A stretch of DNA of 64,000 nucleotides from G965222335 sp965222335 (GCA_965222335.1 OZ244944.1:3472001-3536000); one strand, 5' to 3'; shown: positions 44,129-52,646, counted from the stretch's first letter. The notes: generated from the sequence alone by a model not told the origin. Numbers and translations: made by a program.

Positions 44129-44475
44129 GACAGTCTCCCAGGCTGAAATGATGAATTCTTTCACGGCTGTCGCTCTCTAGGTGTTTAACTCGGATACGGT
44201 TACATGCGCGAGCTGGTTTATCGGCAACTATCCCTTGTCGATCTTGTGTCTACAGTTGCTGACGTTGTTGCATTGGCCATCACACTGATATGGGGGCCGA
44301 TAAAAGGGGTGCAGTCACGTAAAGTGGTCGAAGGGGTCAGATCCCTTTCCCCCCTCAGCAATTGCTTTTCGTTAGCGAAATGGAGGAGGGCAGGTTGATG
44401 TTATGAATGAGTGGGAGGTTCCATGCCTCGTCCTGGGCTGAAAGCGGCCGCTGAATTGCTATCCGCGACAGCCCA
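44129..44475. other. Intergenic region without a gene
   Basis: 347 bp between two minus-strand genes. It contains the degenerate palindrome AAGGGGTCAGATCCCTTTCC at 44331-44350, one of three related copies in 2.5 kb, and no credible ORF. Nothing else is recognised. Confidence 0.6.
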
Positions 44476-45201
44476 TCACGCCACCTTGTTATAGATAACC
44501 GGCATCTTACCCACCCACTGTCTCCAGGCCTCTTCATCACAGATAAGATCAGCCATGAAGCAAGCTACGTTGATTCTGCTGGTCTGCCCCGCGTCGAAGA
44601 TTGCGCTTCTGGTTGGTGAAGGGTGAACCGTATATTCCGTCGCCCCAGCTTCATCAATCAGGGAATCCGGGCGAACGACCGCCCATTGAATGGTGCCGTC
44701 GTTTTGGCCAATCAGGGTACGTAGATAATCCGCTGCGTCTTCGTTGTCAGCATGTGGGGGTAGCAATAGCCGAATGAGCGTCATCACGAACTTCTGTTTG
44801 GTGGATATCTGCTCTTCGAGATCGCGGTTGCGGTTCCCCGTTGTATTCATGAGCACGAACTTGACTGGATACAAAGCCTCGGTCTTCCTGACGGCATTAC
44901 ACAGCCGCCTGGTGACATCGGTGACAAGTCTTCGCGGGGGAAGGAACATGCCCTTGAAGCTGAGATTGTGGCCCAGGCAGGACGCTATAGCGTCACAGCC
45001 GCTAACCTGCCGGATCAGTTCGTCATCCGGGAGATCCAGTACGCTGGCTTGAGTTATCGACAGAGCATCGCTATTTGCGATTTCCTCTGGAAGGGCCTCC
45101 TTTGATCGAACGATTACTCGTACGTCCTCCCCACGTTCAAGTAGCTGCTGCACCAACAGCCGTCCGGTAGCTCCGCTCGCTCCGACTACCAGTGTGGTCA
45201 T
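44476..45201 (-). CDS. NAD(P)-binding atypical SDR (NmrA/YwnB-like) protein
   Basis: A 241-aa protein with the N-terminal dinucleotide-binding motif VVGASGATGRLLVQQLLERG, typical of atypical SDRs that sense or use NADPH. It keeps FVLMNTTGN and WAVVRPDSLID segments but lacks a classical YxxxK site, so catalysis is uncertain. It starts 2 bp after the stop of the pirin-like gene, so the two form an operon controlled from the divergent LysR region. Confidence 0.85.
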   Translation of the reverse strand: MTTLVVGASGATGRLLVQQLLERGEDVRVIVRSKEALPEEIANSDALSITQASVLDLPDDELIRQVSGCDAIASCLGHNLSFKGMFLPPRRLVTDVTRRLCNAVRKTEALYPVKFVLMNTTGNRNRDLEEQISTKQKFVMTLIRLLLPPHADNEDAADYLRTLIGQNDGTIQWAVVRPDSLIDEAGATEYTVHPSPTRSAIFDAGQTSRINVACFMADLICDEEAWRQWVGKMPVIYNKVA

Positions 45202-45203
45202 AT

Positions 45204-46130
45204 TTATGGCGCTCCGCTGACCTGGCCGAACTCACCCGCCTCATAGGCAGCCTGAGCAACTGCGATTGCCGACGTCGAGCCCATAACGAGGGGCCCTTGC
45301 TGCACGTAGGGCTCCTGGAGCGGCTCTGCTTCAAAAAGCGCGAAGTGGGCCGTCTTTTCCCCAGTGCTCTGCAGGTGAAGGTCTACCGTCTCACCTGCTT
45401 CAGGGTTATTGATCGTGAGCGCTTCTCCTCGCTTGAGCGTGTGAAGCACACCCGCTACCGACACTGCCAGCTCGCCTTCAATGGCGTGTATCCAGGCGTT
45501 TCGATGTGCACCCAGGCGGTGCACGAAACCACATCGTCCACTGACATAGCCGTCCAGTATAGTCATCGACGACCCCAGCGCATGGGAGCCAACAACGTCG
45601 TTTGAGCGACCAAGCGCAATACGAACGCGATAGTTTTCGCCGGAGAGAACCGGCATCTCGCTGCCGCGTACCAGGAGAGACGCCGGGGAGTCGTATCGTT
45701 GCCGCTGCGGCAAGTTGACGAAGACCTGAAGGCCATGAATTCTGGACCCCGGCCGCGGTGCTTCATCATGCAAGGCGCCGCTTCCGGCCTTCAGCCAGTA
45801 GAGATCACCCGGTTGCAGATCAAAATCGTTCCCCAGGGAGTCCCGATTGTGAAAGCGCCCCCGCCCATCCTCGAATAGCAGTGAAACGGCAGACATGCCG
45901 GCGTGGGGGTGAATGCCGAAGGTCGGCTCTGTCATCACATAATGGTCTACCATCACAAGCGGATCCATCGTAGCCTCAAGCTCCTTGGCGCGAAAGCTGC
46001 GAGCCTCAAAACCACTACCAACGAAAAGCGCCGCGCCAGAGAGAGGCGAACTCACCCGGGGAACTGCGGGAGTTGTGTGACCGAAACGGTGATCAATTGC
46101 TGCACTGTTTGCGTTGATGTTTGCGTTCAT
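45204..46130 (-). CDS. Pirin family protein
   Basis: Bicupin iron protein of 308 aa from the ATG at 46130, which follows GGAGGGCGCAATA. The pirin metal-binding segment is DHYVMTEPTFGIHPHAGMSAVSL-like (the three His sit in GIHPHAG and further GALHDE). Some bacterial pirins are quercetin dioxygenases, others interact with metabolic enzymes; which applies is unknown. It is first in an operon with an NAD(P)-binding protein and divergent from a LysR regulator, an arrangement commonly seen for pirins under LysR control. Confidence 0.9.
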   Translation of the reverse strand: MNANINANSAAIDHRFGHTTPAVPRVSSPLSGAALFVGSGFEARSFRAKELEATMDPLVMVDHYVMTEPTFGIHPHAGMSAVSLLFEDGRGRFHNRDSLGNDFDLQPGDLYWLKAGSGALHDEAPRPGSRIHGLQVFVNLPQRQRYDSPASLLVRGSEMPVLSGENYRVRIALGRSNDVVGSHALGSSMTILDGYVSGRCGFVHRLGAHRNAWIHAIEGELAVSVAGVLHTLKRGEALTINNPEAGETVDLHLQSTGEKTAHFALFEAEPLQEPYVQQGPLVMGSTSAIAVAQAAYEAGEFGQVSGAP

Positions 46131-46170
46131 TATTGCGCCCTCCGAAGGGTAGTTGTTACGCTCCTTAAAT

Positions 46171-46237
46171 ATATATGTGGAACAATGGCTGCCAGAAGAT
46201 CCATAAATTGAAATGACAGTTCTATATATGCAACAAT
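46171..46237. promoter_or_regulatory. Candidate LysR operator in the pirin-lysR divergent region
   Basis: Two similar AT-rich sequences in direct orientation, ATATATGTGGAACAAT (46171-46186) and TATATATGCAACAAT (46223-46237), sit in the 138-bp gap between divergent genes in an otherwise GC-rich region. LysR proteins usually bind such paired sites near their own promoter. Supported by position and similarity only. Confidence 0.35.
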
Positions 46238-46268
46238 AAAAAGCGCTACTGTGGAAAAGCCCTAAATC

Positions 46269-47228
46269 ATGAACGCCGTTGATCTGAACGACTACTTCTA
46301 CTTCGTGCACGTTGTGGAAAAGCGGGGGTTCTCAGCGGCCGCTCGAGCCCTGGGAATGCCCAAATCGAGATTGAGCCGACATATCGCCGCTCTTGAGAGG
46401 CGCCTGGACGCGCGCCTGATTCAGCGGACAACCAGGCAATTCAAGGTTACCGAGATCGGTGAGGTGTTGTATCAGCATGCCCGCGCGTTGCTCGATGAGA
46501 TGGAGACCGCTGAAGCAGCGGTAAAGCGGAAAATGAACGCGTTGTCGGGCAACGTCGTCCTGAGCTGTTCAGTTGGCGTTGCCCAATTTGCGCTCAAGGA
46601 AATCCTGGCCCGCTTTCTCGTCGACAATCCGCTCGTCTCGGTCGCTCAGCAGGTCACCAATCAGAATATTGACCTTGTCGGGTCCGGCGTCGACCTGTCA
46701 ATTCGAGGACATACCGGGCCCTTACCTGACTCCTCCCTGATTCAGCAGAAACTCGCGACGGTGGAGTGGCATCTGTTCTGCGCAACGGGCTACGAGAATC
46801 AGCACGGCGCCATCAATAACCCGGGGGATCTGGCAGGTCACAATACGCTTGCCCTGGGGTGGCAATCGCCGAAAGGTAGTTGGTCCCTGGAGAAGCACTC
46901 CGGCGAGAAAGTCGAGGTAGCCATAACGCCGCGTCTCAAGAGTGAAGATATGTCCACTCTCAAAGAGGCCGCGATTCAAGGGCTGGGGGTCGTGGCACTG
47001 CCCGCCTATACCTGTCGGCAGGAGCTAAACGAGGGTCAACTGCAAAGACTGCTGAGCGACTGGCATGCAGGGGTAGCTCAACTGAGCCTGCTGCAGCCCA
47101 GCCGAACGGGCATGTCACCACCGGTGGAAGCGCTAAAGCGTTTCCTGCTGGCGGAGCTTGCAGACTTCGTCAGCACTCCTGGCGATGCCGGTCAGCATGA
47201 GGCTGCTGGTGCCGGAGTACCGACTTGA
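46269..47228 (+). CDS. LysR family transcriptional regulator
   Basis: A 319-aa regulator with an N-terminal winged helix-turn-helix (LNDYFYFVHVVEKRGFSAAA, then ALGMPKSRLSRHIAALERRL) and a periplasmic-binding-protein-like effector domain to about 300. Divergent from the pirin operon, which it probably controls. Its last eight codons (AAGAGVPT plus stop) are encoded by a diverged copy of the 80-bp repeat found at tRNA-Leu, so the natural C-terminus may have been replaced or trimmed there. Confidence 0.92.
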   Translation: MNAVDLNDYFYFVHVVEKRGFSAAARALGMPKSRLSRHIAALERRLDARLIQRTTRQFKVTEIGEVLYQHARALLDEMETAEAAVKRKMNALSGNVVLSCSVGVAQFALKEILARFLVDNPLVSVAQQVTNQNIDLVGSGVDLSIRGHTGPLPDSSLIQQKLATVEWHLFCATGYENQHGAINNPGDLAGHNTLALGWQSPKGSWSLEKHSGEKVEVAITPRLKSEDMSTLKEAAIQGLGVVALPAYTCRQELNEGQLQRLLSDWHAGVAQLSLLQPSRTGMSPPVEALKRFLLAELADFVSTPGDAGQHEAAGAGVPT

Positions 47229-47260
47229 CGGCTCGCCGCCTCGGGCGGCGCGTGGGGATT
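47204..47260. repeat. Diverged copy of the tRNA-Leu 80-bp repeat
   Basis: Aligned without gaps to the repeat unit at 52.4 kb, 47 of 57 positions match, including CTTGACGG, CGCCGC and GGGCGGC. It includes the part that at 52.4 kb corresponds to the tRNA 3' end (TGCTGGTGCCGGAG). Same orientation as the array. It overlaps the last codons and stop of the LysR gene. Confidence 0.7.
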
Positions 47261-48413
47261 ACCCCCGGTGCTGCAGCATCCTTTCATGTCGCTTGCCATT
47301 GAGCATCTTGCCAACCCATGTCGGTCTAACCCACCAGTCGTAGGTAAGCCAGCAGCAAATGGCGGTGGCGACGGACACGATCAGGAATTTGACCTCAGCG
47401 GGCCAGGGAAGGTGGGCCAGGGGGATGGCAAAGGCGACGAGGAAGGCGGAATGAGACAGGAAGACCCAGTATGCGCTGTCTGAGAAATATCGTCTGAGCT
47501 CGCTATGCCCCGCAAAATAGCGCTCAAACAGGCCAGTGAAAAAGCAGATAAAGGCAAAGGTAGAAACCCCTGTCCCAATGGACAGGAGCATATGCATCGG
47601 AACCCACAGATCACTGTCTGCATCGCCGCGCAGTGCAAACCCAGCCAGTGAAACAATAAAGGCAACCACGGCCACGGATAACCAAGGCCAAGTGCGCGCA
47701 GCCATGCAATCTATGCTGGAGCGGTCGCTATAAAGCAGCCAGCCAAACAGATAGCAGACAAAAAAGTAGCTGAAAGTGCCAGGGTCCGGAATAAAGCTGG
47801 TGTCCGCGCCAATTCGGCCAGCGTCAGACGTGCTGCCCAACAAGCCCAGCACCAGCGCAAACAGGCTAACTGTCCACAGCGACGACATGGTACCTCGCTT
47901 CAGCCGACTACTGATCTTGGCAAGCCAGGGTGCCATCATCGCGGACACGCCGATAAACATCGCCAGGTAATATAAGAACCAAAGATTATGGGTCTTGTTC
48001 CACAACTCCTTGTGCGCGGCATGAGACATATCGAAACCCCATGTGCCGGTCGCCAGTACATTCTGGCCCAGCACGGTGAGCGGTGTCATGACGATGGCAC
48101 TGACGGGCAGAAAAACCAGGAAGGGTATAACGATCCGGTCATACCGGTTCTTCAGCATCCCCTGCCTTCCTCGTCGCTCCATCAGGAGCGCCGCGAAAAA
48201 GCCCGACAGCATATAAAAAACGGGCATGCGAAAGGTATTGGTGAGGATCAGGATCGCGTCCATGGAATAAGAACGCGACGGGTCGCGGTAATAATCATCC
48301 GCACCAAGCATGACGTAGTACATCTGCACGCCATGAAAAACGATGCCGAGCGCCATCATCACCGCACGCAGAAAATCCAGGCTGTGATACCGCTCGTGCC
48401 TTGCACCAATCAC
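47259..48413 (-). CDS. Acyltransferase 3 family membrane protein (OpgC-like)
   Basis: A 384-aa integral membrane O-acyltransferase with about ten transmembrane segments. The N-terminal RYHSLDFLRAVMMALGIVFHG is the family hallmark, containing the Arg and His of the active site. Members add acyl groups to extracytoplasmic glycans; similarity looks closest to glucan-modifying OpgC-type proteins, but the acceptor here is unknown. The start is a GTG at 48413. It lies inside the segment bounded by the two copies of the tRNA-associated repeat. Confidence 0.85.
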   Translation of the reverse strand: MIGARHERYHSLDFLRAVMMALGIVFHGVQMYYVMLGADDYYRDPSRSYSMDAILILTNTFRMPVFYMLSGFFAALLMERRGRQGMLKNRYDRIVIPFLVFLPVSAIVMTPLTVLGQNVLATGTWGFDMSHAAHKELWNKTHNLWFLYYLAMFIGVSAMMAPWLAKISSRLKRGTMSSLWTVSLFALVLGLLGSTSDAGRIGADTSFIPDPGTFSYFFVCYLFGWLLYSDRSSIDCMAARTWPWLSVAVVAFIVSLAGFALRGDADSDLWVPMHMLLSIGTGVSTFAFICFFTGLFERYFAGHSELRRYFSDSAYWVFLSHSAFLVAFAIPLAHLPWPAEVKFLIVSVATAICCWLTYDWWVRPTWVGKMLNGKRHERMLQHRG

Positions 48414-48607
48414 GCGATTTTTCGCCTCAGCTTATGTGCATACCATCTTTGATAATAACCCAATGGGAAGGAGTTAGGCGAAAGCGAAGGGGTATCCGTG
48501 ACGTGATCTGACACCCTGGCCGATACTGCTTGCCTCTATCTGTTGCTACTATGAGTTCTGGAGCCTGCACTGGCACCCGCCGGTCACAATTGATGAAGGT
48601 TCACGGT

Positions 48608-50161
48608 GTGAAAATATTCCTTAAGACCCTGGGTGCCGCGCTGCTCGTGGTTGCAGCGGCGCTAGTAGTGGCGCTGTTGTGGCCGATGGCGGATCCGCCA
48701 CAGCTGGCCCATTCGGGCCCGGTCGCGCTGGTGGACGTCACGATCATCGATGTGGAGCAGGGCGCGGCATTGTCGGGACAGACCGTGGTTGTGCGCGACG
48801 GTCACATCGAGCGCGTCGGGCCGGTATCGAAGGTAGCGTTGCCAGCAGGCATTCGCAGCCTGGATGCGCGGGGACAGTTCCTGATGCCCGGCCTGTGGGA
48901 TATGCACACCCATTCGATCAAGCGCTCGCCACAATTCCACCATGCACTGTATATTGCCAACGGGGTGACCAGTGTGCGTGACATGTCCGGTTGCCTCTCC
49001 GAGGACGATGCCTACTGGGCCTGCCCGCAGGACCGCCGCCGTTGGACCAATGAGGCAGTGCGCGGGGAGCGTGTCTCGCCGCGTTACCCGCTGCAAAGCA
49101 GCTACCAGACCAATGGTGGTAACGAAGTGCCTGAAGGCCTGCCGGCATTCTTCCGCCCCGAGAGCCCGGCACACGCAGATGAGCTGGTGGCATTTTACCG
49201 TGACCAGGGCGTGGACTTCATCAAAACCTATACCGAACTCACACCGCAGCAGTTCGCCTGGATCGCCCGGAGTGCGCGTGAGCAAGGGCTAAGCATTGCC
49301 GGCCACCGTCCTATCAAGGTCTCCCTGGCCGCTGCGCTCGCCATGGGGCAACGCTCCTTTGAACATGGCCGCTTATTCCTGTTCGAGTGCTTCGGCGGCG
49401 CGCAGGCTTTCCGCACGGCCCCAGACCCACTCGCAGCCTACGATGCCACGTTAAGGAAACGACTGCTGACTGAGCGTGACGAAGCTGCCTGTGCGCAACA
49501 CATGGGAAATATGGCGGAAGCTGGCGCCTGGTGGGTGCCAACACTGACGACCTTGCGCATGGCTGTGACTGCCGCCCAGCCCGCCGCACATAAAGACCCG
49601 CGCCTGGCAGACGTGCCGTGGCTGCGGCGCAAGCTGCTGTGGGAGCCTGATGCACGCCGCGCCGCCGCCGAACCGCTGGCGAGTGACGGGCGCAGCGTCC
49701 ATGCCCGCCTGTTTGCCCTCGCTTCACAAGACGTTCACGAGGCCAATACGGCCGGCGTGCGTATTCTGGCAGGCACCGACACAACCGACACCCTGGTGTT
49801 CCCTGGTTCCAGCCTGCACGACGAACTGCAAATGCTGGTTGATGCCGGGCTCACGCCGGCGCAGGCGCTCCGCACTGCAACTATCTCAGCGGCGGAGTTC
49901 GCCGGCGCGCGAGCCACACAGGGCAGCATTGCACCCGGCAAGGTTGCGGACCTGGTGCTGTTGGATGCTGACCCCCTGGCCGACATCGCGCATACGAGGC
50001 GAATCGCCGGGGTGTTTGTCGCCGGCCACCACCACGACGCACAGTCACTGCAGGCGCTGCGGCAATTTGCGGGCGCGCAGGCTTCAAGCGTGAGAGCCAA
50101 TCTGCGGCTGTTATGGGATATGTTGGCCAGCCCGTTGATGCGACGCCAGCTGGCCGACTGA
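48608..50161 (+). CDS. Amidohydrolase family protein, membrane-anchored or exported
   Basis: Metal-dependent hydrolase of the imidazolonepropionase/prolidase-like amidohydrolase group, 517 aa. An N-terminal hydrophobic segment (about 3-28) is a signal peptide or anchor. PGLWDMHTHSIK gives the first HxH; AGHRP and EHGRLFLFEC are later ligand positions; LAGTDTTDTLVFPGSSLHDEL carries the catalytic Asp; ALRTATISAAEFAG and GSIAPGKVADLVLLD are family hallmarks. A GTG at 48608 after GAAGGTTCACGGT is preferred; an ATG five codons upstream is possible. The substrate is unknown. Confidence 0.88.
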   Translation: MKIFLKTLGAALLVVAAALVVALLWPMADPPQLAHSGPVALVDVTIIDVEQGAALSGQTVVVRDGHIERVGPVSKVALPAGIRSLDARGQFLMPGLWDMHTHSIKRSPQFHHALYIANGVTSVRDMSGCLSEDDAYWACPQDRRRWTNEAVRGERVSPRYPLQSSYQTNGGNEVPEGLPAFFRPESPAHADELVAFYRDQGVDFIKTYTELTPQQFAWIARSAREQGLSIAGHRPIKVSLAAALAMGQRSFEHGRLFLFECFGGAQAFRTAPDPLAAYDATLRKRLLTERDEAACAQHMGNMAEAGAWWVPTLTTLRMAVTAAQPAAHKDPRLADVPWLRRKLLWEPDARRAAAEPLASDGRSVHARLFALASQDVHEANTAGVRILAGTDTTDTLVFPGSSLHDELQMLVDAGLTPAQALRTATISAAEFAGARATQGSIAPGKVADLVLLDADPLADIAHTRRIAGVFVAGHHHDAQSLQALRQFAGAQASSVRANLRLLWDMLASPLMRRQLAD

Positions 50162-50214
50162 GGAGCCAGGCGATTTTATGCCGGGCACATGCCACGATCG
50201 ACTTTAACGGCCTG

Positions 50215-50586
50215 TCAGCCGGGCTCGTGATTCGTTTTCATATGAATAAAGTACACGGTTGTGCCGACACCGGCCAAAAACAGAACGAACGATGTGGTCC
50301 CGGCAAACACCGGCGCAGCCACGGCAACGTCACGGGAGGCCAGAATCGTCACTAACAGGGCGTTATTTTCCGCCAGATAGATGCTTAATGCCGTTACGGC
50401 CAGAGAGGCGAGTAAATACAACATCGTCACCAGCCAGCGCATCAAACCCGTGAGGAGATTTCTGCCAGCAAACACGGCCACAATCGTAGCAAACGTGATT
50501 GTCAGCCAGGTTTGAAACTGGATGACCATGGCTTCTTCGTTGACTCGAATCAGCTCCAGAATTTCTGCGACGGTAAGTTCTTCCAT
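50215..50586 (-). CDS. Small three-helix membrane protein A
   Basis: A 123-aa protein of no recognised family. A short acidic N-terminal helix (MEELTVAEILELIRVNEEA) is followed by three transmembrane segments at about 25-43, 52-70 and 90-112, and a short charged tail. It has the same layout and length as the protein at 50899-51273 (acidic start, then TM, TM, gap, TM), suggesting distant paralogues. Composition is less GC-rich than the housekeeping genes around. Confidence 0.65.
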   Translation of the reverse strand: MEELTVAEILELIRVNEEAMVIQFQTWLTITFATIVAVFAGRNLLTGLMRWLVTMLYLLASLAVTALSIYLAENNALLVTILASRDVAVAAPVFAGTTSFVLFLAGVGTTVYFIHMKTNHEPG

Positions 50587-50898
50587 CGGTCACCTGATAA
50601 GTGGTTATTCTGCTTGCCGAAAAACTACTGTACTGACAAGCGCAGTGGGCTTGGCTTTCGCTGTTTGCAACCTGCTTCGGCCAGAGTTTACATGAGTTCC
50701 TATTTGAGGGTGAGTGCCAAAGTCCGCTTTCACCTCATAGCGAACTAAATCAGGCAGCAATTTCGACCGATTTCATGTCCGCTTTCGGCCAGGAGCGGAA
50801 GTTTAAGGCTCTACAAGTTGGCTACGGCTGTCACCTCATATCGGCCAGTGTCGAAAGGTTGAGCATTCGCCAGAAGGCGCACCTTCAACCGGAAGCGA
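50587..50898. other. Gene-free gap with GTCCGCTT motifs
   Basis: 312 bp without a credible ORF. GTCCGCTTTC occurs at 50722 and 50778, the latter followed by GGCCAGGAGCGGAA so that GTCCGCTT and AGCGGAA form a hairpin. The gap is AT-richer than its surroundings and probably holds the promoter of protein A nearby; nothing else is recognised. Confidence 0.6.
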
Positions 50899-51273
50899 TC
50901 ATTTTGAAGCTGAGTGTCGGCGAACGCTCCACATGAAATAGACGCCCATAACAACACCGGCGAACTGCATGAATGCCATGTATGGAATCCAGAACTCTCC
51001 TGCTGTAACTAGGAAAAGATCATCGAGTGTATTGGGCACTTCCGCCAGAATCTTGAACTGCGACTGCATATAGCCAATTTGGGCGAGAATCGCAGACGTA
51101 GCAGCAAACACATATAGTGCGCTTGCGGCAATTGCCTGAAAAGCGTCGAGGCGGGCACCGACATAGAATACTGTTACTAAATAGGCAAACGTAAAAGATA
51201 TAAAGACTGTGAACGCTGTAAGGGTGTGCCCTCCCCAAATACCAGCCACTTCCAGTGCTTCAGCCTCGGTCAT
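50899..51273 (-). CDS. Small three-helix membrane protein B
   Basis: A 124-aa protein of no recognised family: acidic N-terminus (TEAEALEVAGIWGG), transmembrane segments at about 18-38, 46-66 and 95-115, and a short basic tail (SVRRHSASK). Layout and size match protein A at 50215-50586. Both are on the minus strand and both are flanked by GTCCGCTT motifs. The ATG lies at 51273; ribosome binding site weak. Confidence 0.65.
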   Translation of the reverse strand: MTEAEALEVAGIWGGHTLTAFTVFISFTFAYLVTVFYVGARLDAFQAIAASALYVFAATSAILAQIGYMQSQFKILAEVPNTLDDLFLVTAGEFWIPYMAFMQFAGVVMGVYFMWSVRRHSASK

Positions 51274-51585
51274 AGTTCAGCTCCGAACTTATCAGACGTC
51301 CGACAAGGATAGACAGGTGTCTGGAATTGGCCGAACGCCAACCGCCAGTTACCCCCAGCTGACCGGCTCAGTTGGGTCGAGAGCGGACACTCGAGTAAGT
51401 TTAGACCAAATGCCGCTTATTAGGCGAAAGCGGACATTCTGCCCAAATATTAACCGGCGAGGGATTGCGCAAGGGCGATGTCCGCTTCCACCTCGGTGGT
51501 GACGAATTTGCAGAATATGCAGGGAGCTAGCGGGTAACCGCAGGCGGCACGCAAGCCATCAGATTATAATCCGGCGTGACTTCAG
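51274..51585. other. Gene-free gap with AAGCGGAC motifs
   Basis: 312 bp without a gene. Contains GAGCGGACA (51381), GAAAGCGGACATTC (51426) and ATGTCCGCTTCCACCTC (51478), the same motif family as in the gap 50587-50898, in both orientations. These could be remnants of small repeats or insertion elements. Confidence 0.6.
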
Positions 51586-52188
51586 CTAAGCAAATACCAG
51601 CGAAATCGCGATGGAGAACATCACCAGGCCGATAGAAAAATCTAAGATTCTCCAAGAGAGTGGCCGCTGAAAAAGCGGCGTGAGAAATCTTGCTCCGTAA
51701 CCGAGGCTGAAAAAGAATATAAACGAGGCCGTGATCGCTCCTGTCCCGAAGTACACGCGGGCGGCGCCCTCATACTGGACTGAAATCGCTCCCAGTAACA
51801 CAACAGTATCTAGATACACATGAGGATTCAGCCAAGTAAAGGCCAGGCATGTAAGTATCGTTTGCCAGAGAGCATTAGGTATTTCTCCCTCCGGCTCTAG
51901 TGCGTGACTGGTGCCTGCTGCCGACAGAAAACTCTTGCCACCATAAGCTACCAAAAACAGCGCGCCACCGTAACGAGCAGCAGACTCAATCTCGGGAAAT
52001 GCCTCTACTGCGGCGCCGAATCCTGTGACGCCGACGAGAATAAGTATCGCATCAGACACGGCACAGACCATGCAGACCCAAAATACGTGATGCATTTTGA
52101 GGCCCTGCTTTAGCACGAAGGCATTCTGGGCGCCAATCGCTATGATCAGCGATAGACTGAGAAAGAAACCTGAGAGAATAGAGTCCAT
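51586..52188 (-). CDS. LysE/ArgO family amino-acid exporter
   Basis: Inner-membrane exporter of basic amino acids by family, 200 aa with six transmembrane segments. The N-terminal region SGFFLSLSLIIAIGAQNAFVLKQGL is the LysE/ArgO hallmark, and TWLNPHVYLDTVVLLGA carries the conserved NPH motif. The ATG at 52188 is preferred over the GTG one codon before. There is no adjacent LysR (ArgP/LysG) regulator. It is the last gene before the tRNA-Leu repeat array. Confidence 0.9.
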   Translation of the reverse strand: MDSILSGFFLSLSLIIAIGAQNAFVLKQGLKMHHVFWVCMVCAVSDAILILVGVTGFGAAVEAFPEIESAARYGGALFLVAYGGKSFLSAAGTSHALEPEGEIPNALWQTILTCLAFTWLNPHVYLDTVVLLGAISVQYEGAARVYFGTGAITASFIFFFSLGYGARFLTPLFQRPLSWRILDFSIGLVMFSIAISLVFA

Positions 52189-52330
52189 CACATTTAGTAG
52201 CGACTTTGCTAGATCTTAGGTCTAGAACCTAACACGAGCGTCGACTGACCTGCCCCATAAAAACACTGCAGTTTGCTTCGAGCACGTAAGCATAGAAAAA
52301 GTCACGATATCGGAATTCCACCGGCCAGAG

Positions 52331-52570
52331 GCCGGACTTGACGGTCCGCCGCTGCCGGCGGCACGTTGGGATTAGCCGTTAATTACTCAAGATTGATGCT
52401 GGTACCGGAGGCCGGACTTGACGGTCCGCCGCTGCGGGCGGCACGTTGGGATTGGCCGTTAATTACCCAAGAGTAATGCTGGTACCGGAAGCCGGACTTG
52501 ACGGTCCGCCGCTGCGGGCGGCACGTTGCGATTGGCCGTTAATTACTCAAGATTGATGCTGGTACCGGAG
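52331..52570. repeat. 80-bp tandem repeats downstream of tRNA-Leu, 3 units
   Basis: Three units start at 52331, 52411 and 52491 with an exact 80-bp period and about 93% mutual identity; the tRNA 3' end (52571 onward) begins as a fourth. Each junction contains TGGTACCGGAGGCCGGACTT (52400, 52480 and, within the tRNA, 52560), that is, about 22 nt of the tRNA 3' end from T-loop to CCA. Each unit also has a GTCCGCC...GGGCGGC hairpin and a GTTAATTAC element. Together with 52192-52330, which shows nothing recognisable, this fills the gap between argO-like and tRNA. Confidence 0.95.
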
Positions 52571-52646
52571 GCCGGACTTGAACCGGCACGCCTGTTAGGG
52601 CATCGGATTTTGAATCCGACGTGTCTACCAATTTCACCACTCCGGC
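52560..52646 (-). tRNA. tRNA-Leu (anticodon CAA)
   Basis: 87-nt tRNA with encoded CCA. Acceptor GCCGGAG pairs with CTCCGGT (first pair G-U); D-arm contains GGTGAAATTGGTAGACAC; anticodon stem TCGGA/TCCGA with loop TTCAAAA gives anticodon CAA; a long variable arm (typical of class II) precedes the T-arm GCCGG-TTCAAGT-CCGGC. Resembles E. coli leuX, a frequent integration site for genomic islands. Its 3' end is repeated downstream. Confidence 0.95.

Noticed and set aside
50587..51585. Integron attC-like sites from the GTCCGCTT/AAGCGGAC hairpins
   Set aside because: The motifs lack the paired R and L boxes and 7-bp core (GTTRRRY) of attC, and no integron integrase is present.
52331..52570. CRISPR array or pseudo-tRNA cluster
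   Set aside because: The 80-bp units are uniform without spacers, and only the 3' third of a tRNA is present in each, so they are neither CRISPR nor full tRNA copies.
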